NCBI GenBank assembly: GCA_014382585.1
Contig: JACNJL010000022.1
Location: 20,177-84,176 of the forward strand
Direction of reading: 5' to 3'
Source of the DNA: Limisphaerales bacterium
GTDB lineage: Bacteria > Verrucomicrobiota > Verrucomicrobiia > Limisphaerales > UBA1100
DNA: 64,000 bases
The notes beneath the pieces were generated by a model. It saw only the letters and a program-made list of their open reading frames with translations. It was not told the origin of the DNA and did not search any database. A program made the translations under genes and the position numbers. Positions 17,755 to 26,175 of this stretch are shown here, piece after piece. How positions within the stretch are numbered: the first letter of the stretch is position 1; each line of letters opens with the position of its first letter.

Positions 17755-18827
17755 TGTCGATCGTTTGCCTTGGCCTAAATCATCGCACCGCGTCGGTTGA
17801 CGTGCGGGAACAGTTTGCGTTGACGGAGGGAAAGCTGCCGGAAATGTTGACAACGGTGCGCGCGGAAACCAGCGCGGAAGAAGCAGTGATTCTTTCCACG
17901 TGCAATCGTGTGGAAATTTATGCGGCTACTGATGATCCGTCCGGCCATTTGCTCAATGAATTGCGCGCGTTTCTCATCGGTGATCGCGAACTTGACAACG
18001 ATGTGTTTTATGAATTCACCGATGCGGAGGCGGTGGAGCATCTTTTCAAAGTTGCCAGTGGATTGGATTCAATGGTGCTGGGCGAAACGGAAATCCTTGG
18101 CCAACTCAAGGCGTCGTATCAACTCGCGCTCGAGCAAAAAGCCACCGGCGGTCGCTTAAATAAATCCTTCCAAAAAGCCTTCAATGCCGCCAAGCAAATC
18201 CGCACGGAAACCAACATCCAACGCGGTAGTGTCTCCGTGGCCAACGTGGCAGTGGAATTGGCAGGCAAGATTTTTGATCGGCTCGATGACCGCACTGTGA
18301 TGGTGATTGGCGCGGGTGATACGAGTGAAAAAACCGCGCGCGCATTATTGAGCCGCGGTGCCCAGAGCGTGATCGTTTCCAATCGCTCCCCCGAACGCGC
18401 CGAGGCGTTGGCCACTGAGTTGGGCGGAAAAGCCGTTGGGTTTGAAAACTGGGAAAACGAATTCGCCGCGATTGATATTATCATCAGCAGCACCAGCGCG
18501 CCGCATTATGTGCTCGATCGCAAAAAGATCGAGCCCCTGCAACGCCTCCGCCAGCATCGGCCGCTGTTGTTGGTGGACATCGCGGTGCCGCGCGACATCG
18601 AGCCGGAAGTGAATTTTTTGGAGGACGTTTATCTGTATAACATCGACGACCTCCAAGCCATTGCCGACGATTATCTCCGCCTGCGTGAAGAGGAAATCGC
18701 CAAGTGCGATGGGATCGTGAAGGCCAAAGCCAAAGAATTATTGGACACGCTCAAAGTTCTGCCGGCATCTTGCCAACAGAATCCAGCGCGCTCTTCTGCC
18801 AGCAAGTTGTCGGCAGCACAAAGTTAA
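17754..18827 (+). CDS. hemA: Glutamyl-tRNA reductase, short form
   Basis: Reduces glutamyl-tRNA to glutamate-1-semialdehyde, the first step of the C5 route to heme. The 357-residue protein starts MSIVCLGLNHRTASVDVRE, has the catalytic Cys in LSTCNRVEIYAATD, the GLDSMVLGETEILGQ block and an NADPH-binding region VMVIGAGDTSEKTARALLS. Most bacterial HemA are about 420 residues; here the chain stops soon after REEEIAKCDGIVKAKAKELL, so most of the C-terminal dimerisation domain is missing, followed by a low-complexity Ser/Ala tail. Start and stop overlap both neighbours as TAATG, indicating translational coupling. Confidence 0.95.
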   Translation: MSIVCLGLNHRTASVDVREQFALTEGKLPEMLTTVRAETSAEEAVILSTCNRVEIYAATDDPSGHLLNELRAFLIGDRELDNDVFYEFTDAEAVEHLFKVASGLDSMVLGETEILGQLKASYQLALEQKATGGRLNKSFQKAFNAAKQIRTETNIQRGSVSVANVAVELAGKIFDRLDDRTVMVIGAGDTSEKTARALLSRGAQSVIVSNRSPERAEALATELGGKAVGFENWENEFAAIDIIISSTSAPHYVLDRKKIEPLQRLRQHRPLLLVDIAVPRDIEPEVNFLEDVYLYNIDDLQAIADDYLRLREEEIAKCDGIVKAKAKELLDTLKVLPASCQQNPARSSASKLSAAQS

Positions 18828-19777
18828 TGCCTGAAGAACCCATCATCATCGCCACGCGCGGCAGCGCGCTGGCTCTTGCTCAAGCGCGATTAATTTTTGA
18901 TCAATGCCGTTTGGCCTTCCCGCGCTTGCCGTTTGAAATCAAAATCATTAAAACCACCGGCGACAAAAAACAATCCGCTTCGCTCGCGCAAGCGGGTAAG
19001 TCGCTGCCAAAGGGATTGTTTACCAAAGAACTCGAAGTCGCGCTTGTGAAACAAAAAGCCGATCTCGCCGTGCACAGCCTCAAAGATTTGCCCACGGAAT
19101 TGCCGGGCGGACTCACTCTCGGCGCTGTCAGCAAACGGGAGGACGTCCGTGATGTGTTGATTTACAAAAACAACGCGGGGTTCGACGGTCCCATACCGGA
19201 ATTGGCCGAAGGCGCAGTCGTGGCCACCAGCAGCCCGCGCCGCAAAGCGCAACTGCTAGCTGCACGGCCGGATTTGTGCGTGAAAGCAATTCGGGGCAAT
19301 CTTCCCACGCGATTGGAAAAGCTGGCCGACACCGAAGCAATGGCCGGAACCGTGCTTGCCGCAGCGGGTTTGAACCGGCTGGATTTTTCCATCACCGCCG
19401 GGAGCGCGCTCGAGGGGGATGCCGTTCCCGATGGGATTCGCGCCGTAGCGCTGGACACCCAGCTAATGCTGCCCTGCGTGGGGCAGGGTGCGATTGGAAT
19501 TGAAATTCGCGCGGACGATGGCCGCATTGAAAAAATTTGTGAGCGGCTCAATCATTTCTATTCACACACCGCCGTGGCCGCCGAGCGCGCTTTCCTGCGC
19601 GGGATGGGCGGTGGCTGCAGCTCGCCCGTGGGTGCGGCGGCGACAGTTGATGGCACGCAATTGAGATTGCGCGCGGTTTCGTTTTTGAATGACACCGTGC
19701 AGCGCGCCGAACAAACCGGCGATGTGCACGAGCCCGAGGCGTTGGGCGTGGCGGTGGCCGCAGAACTACGCGGATGA
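18827..19777 (+). CDS. hemC: Porphobilinogen deaminase (hydroxymethylbilane synthase)
   Basis: Condenses four porphobilinogens to hydroxymethylbilane in heme synthesis. The 316-residue length is normal. Seen: IIIATRGSALALAQ at the start, catalytic Asp87 in HSLKDLPTELP, the arginine-rich TSSPRRKAQ, IRGNLPTRL and the dipyrromethane-attaching Cys264 in GMGGGCSSPVGA. The ATG overlaps the hemA stop (TAATG), and its own stop overlaps the next start (ATGA). The longer open frame from 18704 overlaps hemA and is not used. Confidence 0.96.
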   Translation: MPEEPIIIATRGSALALAQARLIFDQCRLAFPRLPFEIKIIKTTGDKKQSASLAQAGKSLPKGLFTKELEVALVKQKADLAVHSLKDLPTELPGGLTLGAVSKREDVRDVLIYKNNAGFDGPIPELAEGAVVATSSPRRKAQLLAARPDLCVKAIRGNLPTRLEKLADTEAMAGTVLAAAGLNRLDFSITAGSALEGDAVPDGIRAVALDTQLMLPCVGQGAIGIEIRADDGRIEKICERLNHFYSHTAVAAERAFLRGMGGGCSSPVGAAATVDGTQLRLRAVSFLNDTVQRAEQTGDVHEPEALGVAVAAELRG

Positions 19778-20553
19778 GCGAGCTGGGCAAATTGCTCGAG
19801 TATCCGTGGCTGCCCATCGGCACTTTTTTTAATGCGCTGTGCATTTTCATCGGCGGCGTGGTGGGCCTGCGTTTGAGCCGTCAACTGACCGATGCCACGC
19901 AACGGCGCATTCGGAAATTTCTCGCGGTACTTACCGTACTTGCCGGTGGCTATATGATTTGCAACGGCCTCTACGGAGGTTGGCAATCGGCGGGGAGTGT
20001 TTGGAAATTTCTGTTGCTTGGGCTGATCACGTTGCTGGCAATTTCGTTTGGAAATTTATTTGGCACGTGGCTGAAGTTGCAGGAGCAAATGGATAAAATT
20101 GGCCAAGCGGCCAAGGATCGATTCGCCAAAATGGGCAACGAAGAATCGGCGAGCTTCAGTGATGGCTTTGTGACGTGCACAATTTTGTTTACCGTGGGGC
20201 CGATGTCCCTGCTGGGCGCGGTGGAAGATGGGCTCGGGAAAGTGCCGGCGATTCTGATTGTGAAATCGTTAATGGACGGCATCGCCACGCTTTGCTTCGC
20301 GCCGCGCTTTGGGGCGGGCGTGTTGCTTTCGATTGTGCCGTTGCTCGCGTATCAAGGCGCAGTCACACTGTTGGCTTCGAATATGGGATTCATCACCGAC
20401 GAACCAGCGCTGCTCGCCAGCTTTAATCTCGTGGGCGGACTTTTGGTGCTCACGATTATGTTAGTGATTTTGGAAGTGCAAAAGGTGCCGTTGGCGAATT
20501 ATCTGCCGGCGTTGGTCATTGGGCCGCTGCTGACTTGGTGGTGGGTGGTTTAA
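19774..20553 (+). CDS. DUF554 family membrane protein
   Basis: A 259-residue protein with about seven membrane segments. It follows the DUF554 pattern: GTFFNALCIFIGGVVGLRL at the start, SFGNLFGTWLKLQ, DGFVTCTILFTVGPMSLLGA, and a C-terminal LPALVIGPLLTW. The family's role is unknown; some members are thought to be transporters. It is translationally coupled to hemC (ATGA) and is the last gene of the heme operon, but a heme role is not implied by the family. Confidence 0.88.
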   Translation: MSELGKLLEYPWLPIGTFFNALCIFIGGVVGLRLSRQLTDATQRRIRKFLAVLTVLAGGYMICNGLYGGWQSAGSVWKFLLLGLITLLAISFGNLFGTWLKLQEQMDKIGQAAKDRFAKMGNEESASFSDGFVTCTILFTVGPMSLLGAVEDGLGKVPAILIVKSLMDGIATLCFAPRFGAGVLLSIVPLLAYQGAVTLLASNMGFITDEPALLASFNLVGGLLVLTIMLVILEVQKVPLANYLPALVIGPLLTWWWVV

Positions 20554-20574
20554 GGTGCGCCCGGAGAGCGCGCC
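20554..20574. repeat. Small hairpin between convergent genes
   Basis: GGTGCGC (20554-20560) pairs with GCGCGCC (20568-20574) around CCGGAGA. It lies exactly between the stops of two convergent genes and lacks a T run on either strand. It may be one of the short palindromic intergenic repeats common in related genomes. Confidence 0.45.
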
Positions 20575-21120
20575 CTACCTCGACTCCAAATCATCTCGCA
20601 ACATTCGCCGACCGAAGGCGTTGTACGGATGTATTTTGTTGCCGTGCGCCAAAGGCAATCCTTCGGAAGCCCAGGCAAAAATAGCGCCTTCGAGGTTGAA
20701 TACCTTAGTGTGGCCGAGTGCCCGCAGCCGTTGCGCCATTTTTGCGCTGCGATAACCGACGGCGCAGTAAACCACGATGGGTTGCCCGTTTGCGGGCAGG
20801 AGTTTTTGCAGTTCAGCTTCGGCCGTTTCCGGTGGCACCCGTTGGGCGTTTGGAAGGTGGCTCACGGCGAATTCATCTGCGCGGCGGATGTCCCACAGCA
20901 GGGGCGTGGTGCGATTGGCATCAGCGATCCACGCCGTTAACTTGGCAGGTGTGATGTGCGGGATGTCATCAAAATGCCAGCGGATGAATTTACGAGCGGC
21001 GGCAATTCCGTTGTTCGGCAGCCAGAGCCAAAAGGCGAGGCCGGTGGCCAGCGTGACCCCGATGATGATCCATCTAATGCGGCGCCAATTTCGTTTCGGT
21101 TTTAGGGCGTCACTTGCCAC
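20575..21120 (-). CDS. Membrane-anchored rhodanese-domain protein
   Basis: A 181-residue protein with one N-terminal membrane helix (about 16-35) and a rhodanese domain (about 55-165). The active-site loop has Cys119 in VVYCAVGYRSAKMA, and LWDIRRADEFAVSHLPNAQ is the usual CH2A-like region. Rhodaneses carry sulfur as a persulfide; the cellular role here is unknown. It starts with GTG and overlaps the end of the ceramidase-like gene by 11 bp on the same strand, suggesting an operon. Confidence 0.88.
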   Translation of the reverse strand: MASDALKPKRNWRRIRWIIIGVTLATGLAFWLWLPNNGIAAARKFIRWHFDDIPHITPAKLTAWIADANRTTPLLWDIRRADEFAVSHLPNAQRVPPETAEAELQKLLPANGQPIVVYCAVGYRSAKMAQRLRALGHTKVFNLEGAIFAWASEGLPLAHGNKIHPYNAFGRRMLRDDLESR

Positions 21121-22468
21121 GGGCTTCTTTCACGACCGTCTTTGCTCCTTCGGTCACAAGGTCTTCAACATTTTCTTTCCAGCGATCAGCGGGAAGGCCA
21201 TAGACAGCCATGGAAGATTGCCCTTCGTAGCCGCCTTCGGTGAGCACGCGCAAACTGGGGATATAAGCCATCACGTCATTGGCATAACTGGTGACCCACG
21301 TGCGGGCGCCAAATTGTTTTTTGAATTTGATGGAATAATCGACGACGACTTCGCCCCCCATCGTGAGCCACAGCAAATCGCCGACGCGCCAGCATTGGAT
21401 GGGGTAGGGATATGTTTTGGGGAGGTTGCCGGTGGATTGTAGTTTGAGCATGCGTCCTGCCCAGCGTCCGCGGTAATGGGTTGGGTTCTTGGCGGCGGCG
21501 GCGAGTGCGGCAGGTGCGGGCAAGGCGCCGTACTCGAGCGGAATGGTTTGAATTCGAGTGGTGAGCTTTGGTTTTAGCGTTTCCATGTTTTGCAGGAGCA
21601 CCTCCTCGACGGCGGCGGCGAGCATGTTGCCGTAGCGCTCGGCCTGATAAACTTCGCGGCGGGGCAGGGGATTGATATCCGCACCGCAGCCGGCGCTGAA
21701 GAGGGCGAGCGCATTGGGATGGCTTTTCTCAAGCGCGATTTGGGTGAAGCCGGAGTAGTCACCCGAAAATTTATAAAAACTCAGCACCGTGCTGTGGCAG
21801 GCGTAGCCGAAGACGACGGCCTTGAGTTCGAGTCCTTTGTAAACGGCGAGCACGGGCACGTCGTGATCGATCGGGCCTTTTAATGCATTGGCGGCAATGA
21901 GTTTGGGCACCATGCTGTACGGTTTGTTTTCGCGGCGGTTGACGCCAAAGCGGGTGATGCCGATGCCGTGCTTGAGTGTGACGGGTTCCAGATTTTTCAG
22001 CGCCTCGCCGGTGATGCGTACGATTTCGTTTTCCACCCGCGCGGAAAATTCCTCGATGCGCTTGATGCGTTCGGTGTTGAGTGGATAAATATCGTAAAGC
22101 CCCCCGCGCAACACCGGCCCGGTGTGCGTGTGCGAGGCGTTGAGCATAATTTGCGCCGGCGCGAGTTTGTGTTCTTTGGCAAGGCGCGCCTTGAGGTTGG
22201 CGTAAATGCTGCCGGTCATGCCGAGCGTGTCCGTGCCGATGATGATCGCGCGCTGGCCGGATGCATCCTCCAGCGCGAGCGCCTTCACCCAAAGCGGATG
22301 CAGTGCGCCTTCGCTCTCCTTCGAGCGCCCGCCATAGCCGGCCATCCAGATGGGTGTCTTCGGCGTGATGTCCGCCTTGGCGGTGCCGGCTTTCCAAGTT
22401 TCCGATGGAAGGGCAGCGGAGAGGGGGAGGGAAAGGGCAAGGAAGAGCAGGAGCCGGAGTGTGGTCAT
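21110..22468 (-). CDS. Neutral/alkaline ceramidase-like secreted protein
   Basis: A 452-residue protein with a signal peptide (MTTLRLLLFLALSLPLSAA). It has the N-terminal domain pattern of neutral ceramidases: AGTAKADITPKTPIWMAGYGG, ALALEDASGQRAIIIGTDTLG, MLNASHTHTGP (likely zinc His pair), GYACHSTVLSFYKFSGDYSG, and ALFSAGCGADINP. In Verrucomicrobia and Planctomycetes such proteins are common; their true substrate is mostly untested. I chose the ATG at 22468 because it begins the signal peptide; an upstream TTG at 22495 is less likely. Confidence 0.85.
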   Translation of the reverse strand: MTTLRLLLFLALSLPLSAALPSETWKAGTAKADITPKTPIWMAGYGGRSKESEGALHPLWVKALALEDASGQRAIIIGTDTLGMTGSIYANLKARLAKEHKLAPAQIMLNASHTHTGPVLRGGLYDIYPLNTERIKRIEEFSARVENEIVRITGEALKNLEPVTLKHGIGITRFGVNRRENKPYSMVPKLIAANALKGPIDHDVPVLAVYKGLELKAVVFGYACHSTVLSFYKFSGDYSGFTQIALEKSHPNALALFSAGCGADINPLPRREVYQAERYGNMLAAAVEEVLLQNMETLKPKLTTRIQTIPLEYGALPAPAALAAAAKNPTHYRGRWAGRMLKLQSTGNLPKTYPYPIQCWRVGDLLWLTMGGEVVVDYSIKFKKQFGARTWVTSYANDVMAYIPSLRVLTEGGYEGQSSMAVYGLPADRWKENVEDLVTEGAKTVVKEARGK

Positions 22469-22567
22469 CCGAGGAGGGTAAATTTCAATGTACAATTATC
22501 AAGTCTCAAGAATCGTCCAAGTTTTAAGGATTAGAAATTGCCGCGCATAAAGGCATCAATGGCTTGC

Positions 22568-23086
22568 TTAAATAACCATCGCACCGCCGGACCAGTTTTC
22601 GAGAATCCACATAAGAACGATGAACGCCAAATAAATAACACCGACCGCGGTGCCCACGATGACAAGCAATGTGGCGACGATGGCCGCGATGGAGCCGCCG
22701 CCCAAAAGCACGGCCAGCATTCCGCCACTTCTGCGGGTGGCGGGTGCGGATGCTGGGGCGATCGTTGGAGCGGCAGCGAGGGTGGGCGGCAAGTCGTTAT
22801 GGGCGGGGCTTGGCGCGGGTTGCGTGGTCGCGGGTGTGCGTGCTGTTCTGACTAATCCGATGATGCAATCGATGATGCCCCATACACCGGCGATGATGCC
22901 CAATGTGATGCCTGCCACCACGCCGGCGACAAATGCGCCCCAGTGCCAAAATAAAATCCCCGCTACGATGCCGCCCACGCCCAAACCCAGCGAGGCGATA
23001 CCGATGTAAATGGAGGTGCTCAAGCGTTTGTGTATCGGCGCGGCGGCTTGCATCGGTTGCATTAGGACTGGCGGTTTGTTTTCCAT
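22568..23086 (-). CDS. Hypothetical four-helix membrane protein
   Basis: A 172-residue protein with two pairs of hydrophobic helices (about 25-50 and 53-80; about 120-145 and 147-165), separated by a Pro/Ala/Thr-rich linker (about 83-118). The first pair is Gly/Ala-rich (SLGLGVGGIVAGILFWHWGA), resembling DUF4190-type proteins. No function can be assigned. Confidence 0.65.
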   Translation of the reverse strand: MENKPPVLMQPMQAAAPIHKRLSTSIYIGIASLGLGVGGIVAGILFWHWGAFVAGVVAGITLGIIAGVWGIIDCIIGLVRTARTPATTQPAPSPAHNDLPPTLAAAPTIAPASAPATRRSGGMLAVLLGGGSIAAIVATLLVIVGTAVGVIYLAFIVLMWILENWSGGAMVI

Positions 23087-23232
23087 TAGAAAACGTTATC
23101 AAATTTTGGCAGGAATCCATAATCGAAAAATATGGGGTGGCATTGATTCAGTCGATGATCACTGCAATGTTCATTGAGTCTTGAATCTGGCGCATACTTG
23201 CGGGCATAGTCTGCCCACCGGATTTTTATAAA

Positions 23233-24393
23233 ATGGAAAACGTACGCATTGGCATTATTGGGTTAGGAAACATCGGGCAGATTCACGTCAACAATCTGCT
23301 GGAGGGCAGGGTGCCGCGCGGGGTGTTGACGGCAGTGGGGGATGCATTTCCCGCTAAATTGCCGGAGTATGCCGCGAAAGGGCTTAAGACGTTTGAGAGT
23401 GGCGAGGCGTTGATTGCCTCGGGCGAGATCGATGCCTTGATGGTTGCCACGCCGCATTTTCAGCACACCACGTTGGGCATCGCCGCGCTGGAGGCGGGCC
23501 TGCACGTGATGGTGGAAAAACCCATCTCGGCTCACAAAGCCGATGCCGAGCGGCTCATCGCCGCGGCGGATAAGCGGCCGGAGTTGAAATTTTCCGGGAT
23601 GTTCCAAATGCGCGTGGAGCCGCGTTACCAAAAAATCCGCGAGCTGGTGCAGGGCGGCGAGCTCGGCGATTTGATTCGGGTGATTTGGATTATGACCGAT
23701 TGGTTCCGCGCCGAGGCCTATTATCAAAGCAGCGATTGGCGCGCCACCTGGAAGGGCGAAGGCGGTGGCGTGTTGCTCAATCAATGCCTTCATCAACTTG
23801 ACGCGTTGCAGTGGATTACCGGGATGCCCTCCAAAGTGCGCAGCCACGTGGGCATCGGCCGCCATCACGATATCGAGGTGGAAGACGACGTGACGTGCTA
23901 CCTCGAATACGCCAATGGCGCGAGTGGCACCTTCATCACCTCCACCGGCGAAACGCCCGGCAGTAACCGATTTGAAATCGCCGGTACCAAGGGCCGCGTG
24001 TTGTTGGAGAACGACAAACTGATCGTCACCCGTAACGCCGTGCCGTCGGATGAATGGAGCAAGACTTCGAAAGTCGGATTCCAACAGCCCGAATCCACCG
24101 TGGAAGAAATCGCCATTCCGCCCGCCGAGGAACCGCACGCGATGCTTATCAGCAATCTCGTCAACGCCATCCTCGATGGCGAAGAACTCATCGCGCCGGG
24201 TGCAAGCGGCATCGGCTCGGTGGAGCTCGCCAACGTGATGGTCTACTCCGGCCTGATCAATGAGACCATCGACTTGCCAATGGACAGCGCCGCGTGGGAA
24301 ACCAAACTCAACGATCTCATCGCCAGCTCCACCCACAAAAAGAAAACAGTTGAAGTTAGTAAAGAAGATTTCACGGCGTCATTTCGGCGTTAA
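23233..24393 (+). CDS. Gfo/Idh/MocA family oxidoreductase (cytoplasmic)
   Basis: A 386-residue NAD(P)-dependent sugar or polyol dehydrogenase-type protein. The Rossmann start VRIGIIGLGNIGQIHVNNL holds the GxGxxG at about 10-15; the family Lys is in MVEKPISAHKADAE, and GVLLNQCLHQLDALQWI gives the usual His. It has no signal peptide. It is followed by a sugar isomerase-type gene 28 bp away, so the two probably act in one carbohydrate pathway, substrate unknown. Confidence 0.9.
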   Translation: MENVRIGIIGLGNIGQIHVNNLLEGRVPRGVLTAVGDAFPAKLPEYAAKGLKTFESGEALIASGEIDALMVATPHFQHTTLGIAALEAGLHVMVEKPISAHKADAERLIAAADKRPELKFSGMFQMRVEPRYQKIRELVQGGELGDLIRVIWIMTDWFRAEAYYQSSDWRATWKGEGGGVLLNQCLHQLDALQWITGMPSKVRSHVGIGRHHDIEVEDDVTCYLEYANGASGTFITSTGETPGSNRFEIAGTKGRVLLENDKLIVTRNAVPSDEWSKTSKVGFQQPESTVEEIAIPPAEEPHAMLISNLVNAILDGEELIAPGASGIGSVELANVMVYSGLINETIDLPMDSAAWETKLNDLIASSTHKKKTVEVSKEDFTASFRR

Positions 24394-24421
24394 ATGTCAG
24401 AAATTTTAGAAAAGGATTTTT

Positions 24422-25291
24422 ATGGAATTAATGGGAATCGCCGATGAAGGCGCAGTGACAATTGAGGGCCAGATTGAGGTGACTCAGGCACTGGGGTGGC
24501 GGTGGATCGAATCGCGCTTTGTGGAGGTGGAGGGATTTGAGAAGGGGTCGATTCACGAGATCCCGGATGCGGCGTTTGATGTGGTTGTCCAAAAACTCGA
24601 GGAATCGGGCGTTGGAATTTATGCGTTCGGATCGACGATTTGCAACTGGCAGAAGACCGTGGCGACGCCCTTCGAGGTGACGCTCGCCGAGGTGGATCGT
24701 GCCATCCCGCGCATGAAACGGCTCGGCACAAAATACGTGCGGATTATGTCATTCAAGCCCGACGATGATGCGGAAACCACCCCGCCGGAAGTGTTCGAGC
24801 GCGTGGGCGAAGTTACAAAACGTTTTCTCGGCGAAGGCCTGCAGCCGGTGCACGAGAATTGCATGAACCACGGTGGTATGAGCTGGCAACACGCGGAGGA
24901 ATTGCTCGAAAAAGTGCCGGGCCTAAAATGGGTGTTCGACACCGCCAACCCCATTTTTAACGCCGACCGCCGTGGCGATCAACCGTGGGGGATGCAGTGC
25001 CCATGGGAATTCTGGGAGCATATGCGCGAGCACACGGCGCATATTCACATCAAGGATGCCGTAAAAACTGACGACGGCGAAACGTATCATTTCCCCGGCG
25101 AAGGCGATGGCCGCGTGCGGGATATTTTGAAGGATGCTTTCGCCAACGGCTACGACGGCGGCATCTCCATCGAGCCGCATATGACGGTGGTCTTCCACGA
25201 CACCGACAGCGCTGCGCCTGAAAAAGCGATGGCCGACAACTACATCGAGTACGGCCGGCGCTTGGAAAAGCTCATCGAAGAAGTGCGGTGA
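24422..25291 (+). CDS. Sugar phosphate isomerase/epimerase-type TIM barrel (AP endonuclease 2 fold)
   Basis: A 289-residue protein of the xylose-isomerase-like TIM-barrel family. Likely metal ligands lie in PVHENCMNHGG, LKWVFDTANPIF, TAHIHIKDAVK and GISIEPHMTV. These enzymes isomerise or epimerise sugars and related keto compounds. The position after the Gfo/Idh/MocA gene is a very common pairing for carbohydrate oxidation modules. The substrate cannot be read from the sequence. Confidence 0.88.
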   Translation: MELMGIADEGAVTIEGQIEVTQALGWRWIESRFVEVEGFEKGSIHEIPDAAFDVVVQKLEESGVGIYAFGSTICNWQKTVATPFEVTLAEVDRAIPRMKRLGTKYVRIMSFKPDDDAETTPPEVFERVGEVTKRFLGEGLQPVHENCMNHGGMSWQHAEELLEKVPGLKWVFDTANPIFNADRRGDQPWGMQCPWEFWEHMREHTAHIHIKDAVKTDDGETYHFPGEGDGRVRDILKDAFANGYDGGISIEPHMTVVFHDTDSAAPEKAMADNYIEYGRRLEKLIEEVR

Positions 25292-25302
25292 GTCAACAGC
25301 AT

Positions 25303-26076
25303 CTACAACAACGCCGCCGAGTCCCCATCCAAATACATCACACACTGAGATTGCGTGCGTAAATGTGAGGCGGGGCAAGCCGTGCTGATTGGCCCTTGGA
25401 GGGCATCCTTCACCGCTTGCGCTTTGCGGGTTTCGGGGCAGAGACACACCATTTTTTTCGCCTGACACAACGCCGGCACCGTAAGTGTCAGCGCGTATTG
25501 TGGCACGGAATCGAACGTTGGGAAATGCCCTTCGCCGTGTTGTTGTTTTCGGCAGCCGTCATCGAGCTGCACAATTTTCACAACCTCCGGATCATTGAGA
25601 TCGGCCACCGGCGGGTCATTAAAAGCGATGTGGCCGTTCTCGCCCACGCCGAGGCAGCAGAGATCAACGGGCTGCGCGGCGAGCAAATCCGCGTAGCGGC
25701 GGCATTCCTTGAGCGGCTCGGGCGCGTCGCCGCAAATGTAATGAAACGCGGCGGGCTGCACCTTCTCTTCCACGCGCTCGCGCATATAACGGCGGAAGCT
25801 CGCGCTGTGATCGCCATTGAGCCCGAGATATTCGTCCATATGAAACAGCGTCACCTTGCTCCAATCCACCTCGCCGATAGCCACGAGTTTTTCCAGAAAC
25901 TGAATCTGCGAATTGCCCGTCGCCAAGATGGCCGCGGCACTGCCTTGCGCATCAATCACGCCACAAAGATACTCGTTCACCTCCGCTGCGGCGGCTTTGG
26001 CCATTGAGTTTTCGCTGGCAAAAACACGCACATTGAGGGAGTCAACTTCAAATGATCGGATGGGTTCAGTGCTCAT
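25303..26076 (-). CDS. Glucosamine-6-phosphate deaminase-like protein
   Basis: A 257-residue member of the NagB/6-phosphogluconolactonase superfamily. LATGNSQIQFLEKL gives the phosphate loop, FHMDEYLGL (Asp81, Glu82) the acid motif, and LGVGENGHIAFNDPP the catalytic region with His149. In E. coli NagB the equivalent of this last motif is GIGNDGHIAFNEP; here Asp141 and Glu148 equivalents are Asn147 and Asp154, so the exact reaction is less certain. I chose the ATG at 26076; the longer frame to 26292 overlaps the divergent hisD gene. Confidence 0.85.
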   Translation of the reverse strand: MSTEPIRSFEVDSLNVRVFASENSMAKAAAAEVNEYLCGVIDAQGSAAAILATGNSQIQFLEKLVAIGEVDWSKVTLFHMDEYLGLNGDHSASFRRYMRERVEEKVQPAAFHYICGDAPEPLKECRRYADLLAAQPVDLCCLGVGENGHIAFNDPPVADLNDPEVVKIVQLDDGCRKQQHGEGHFPTFDSVPQYALTLTVPALCQAKKMVCLCPETRKAQAVKDALQGPISTACPASHLRTQSQCVMYLDGDSAALL

Positions 26077-26175
26077 AAATGGTTGAACGGCAAAGCCTAA
26101 CGCGCAGCAAAATTGGGTCAATACCAAAGGCCCGCTTTTGACTTTTGCGTGCGCATCTGATTCACTGCGCCGCCG

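Noticed and set aside
23263-24336. 357-codon minus-strand frame
   Set aside because: It lies wholly antisense to the well-supported Gfo/Idh/MocA gene and has no family features; long antisense frames are expected in GC-rich codons.
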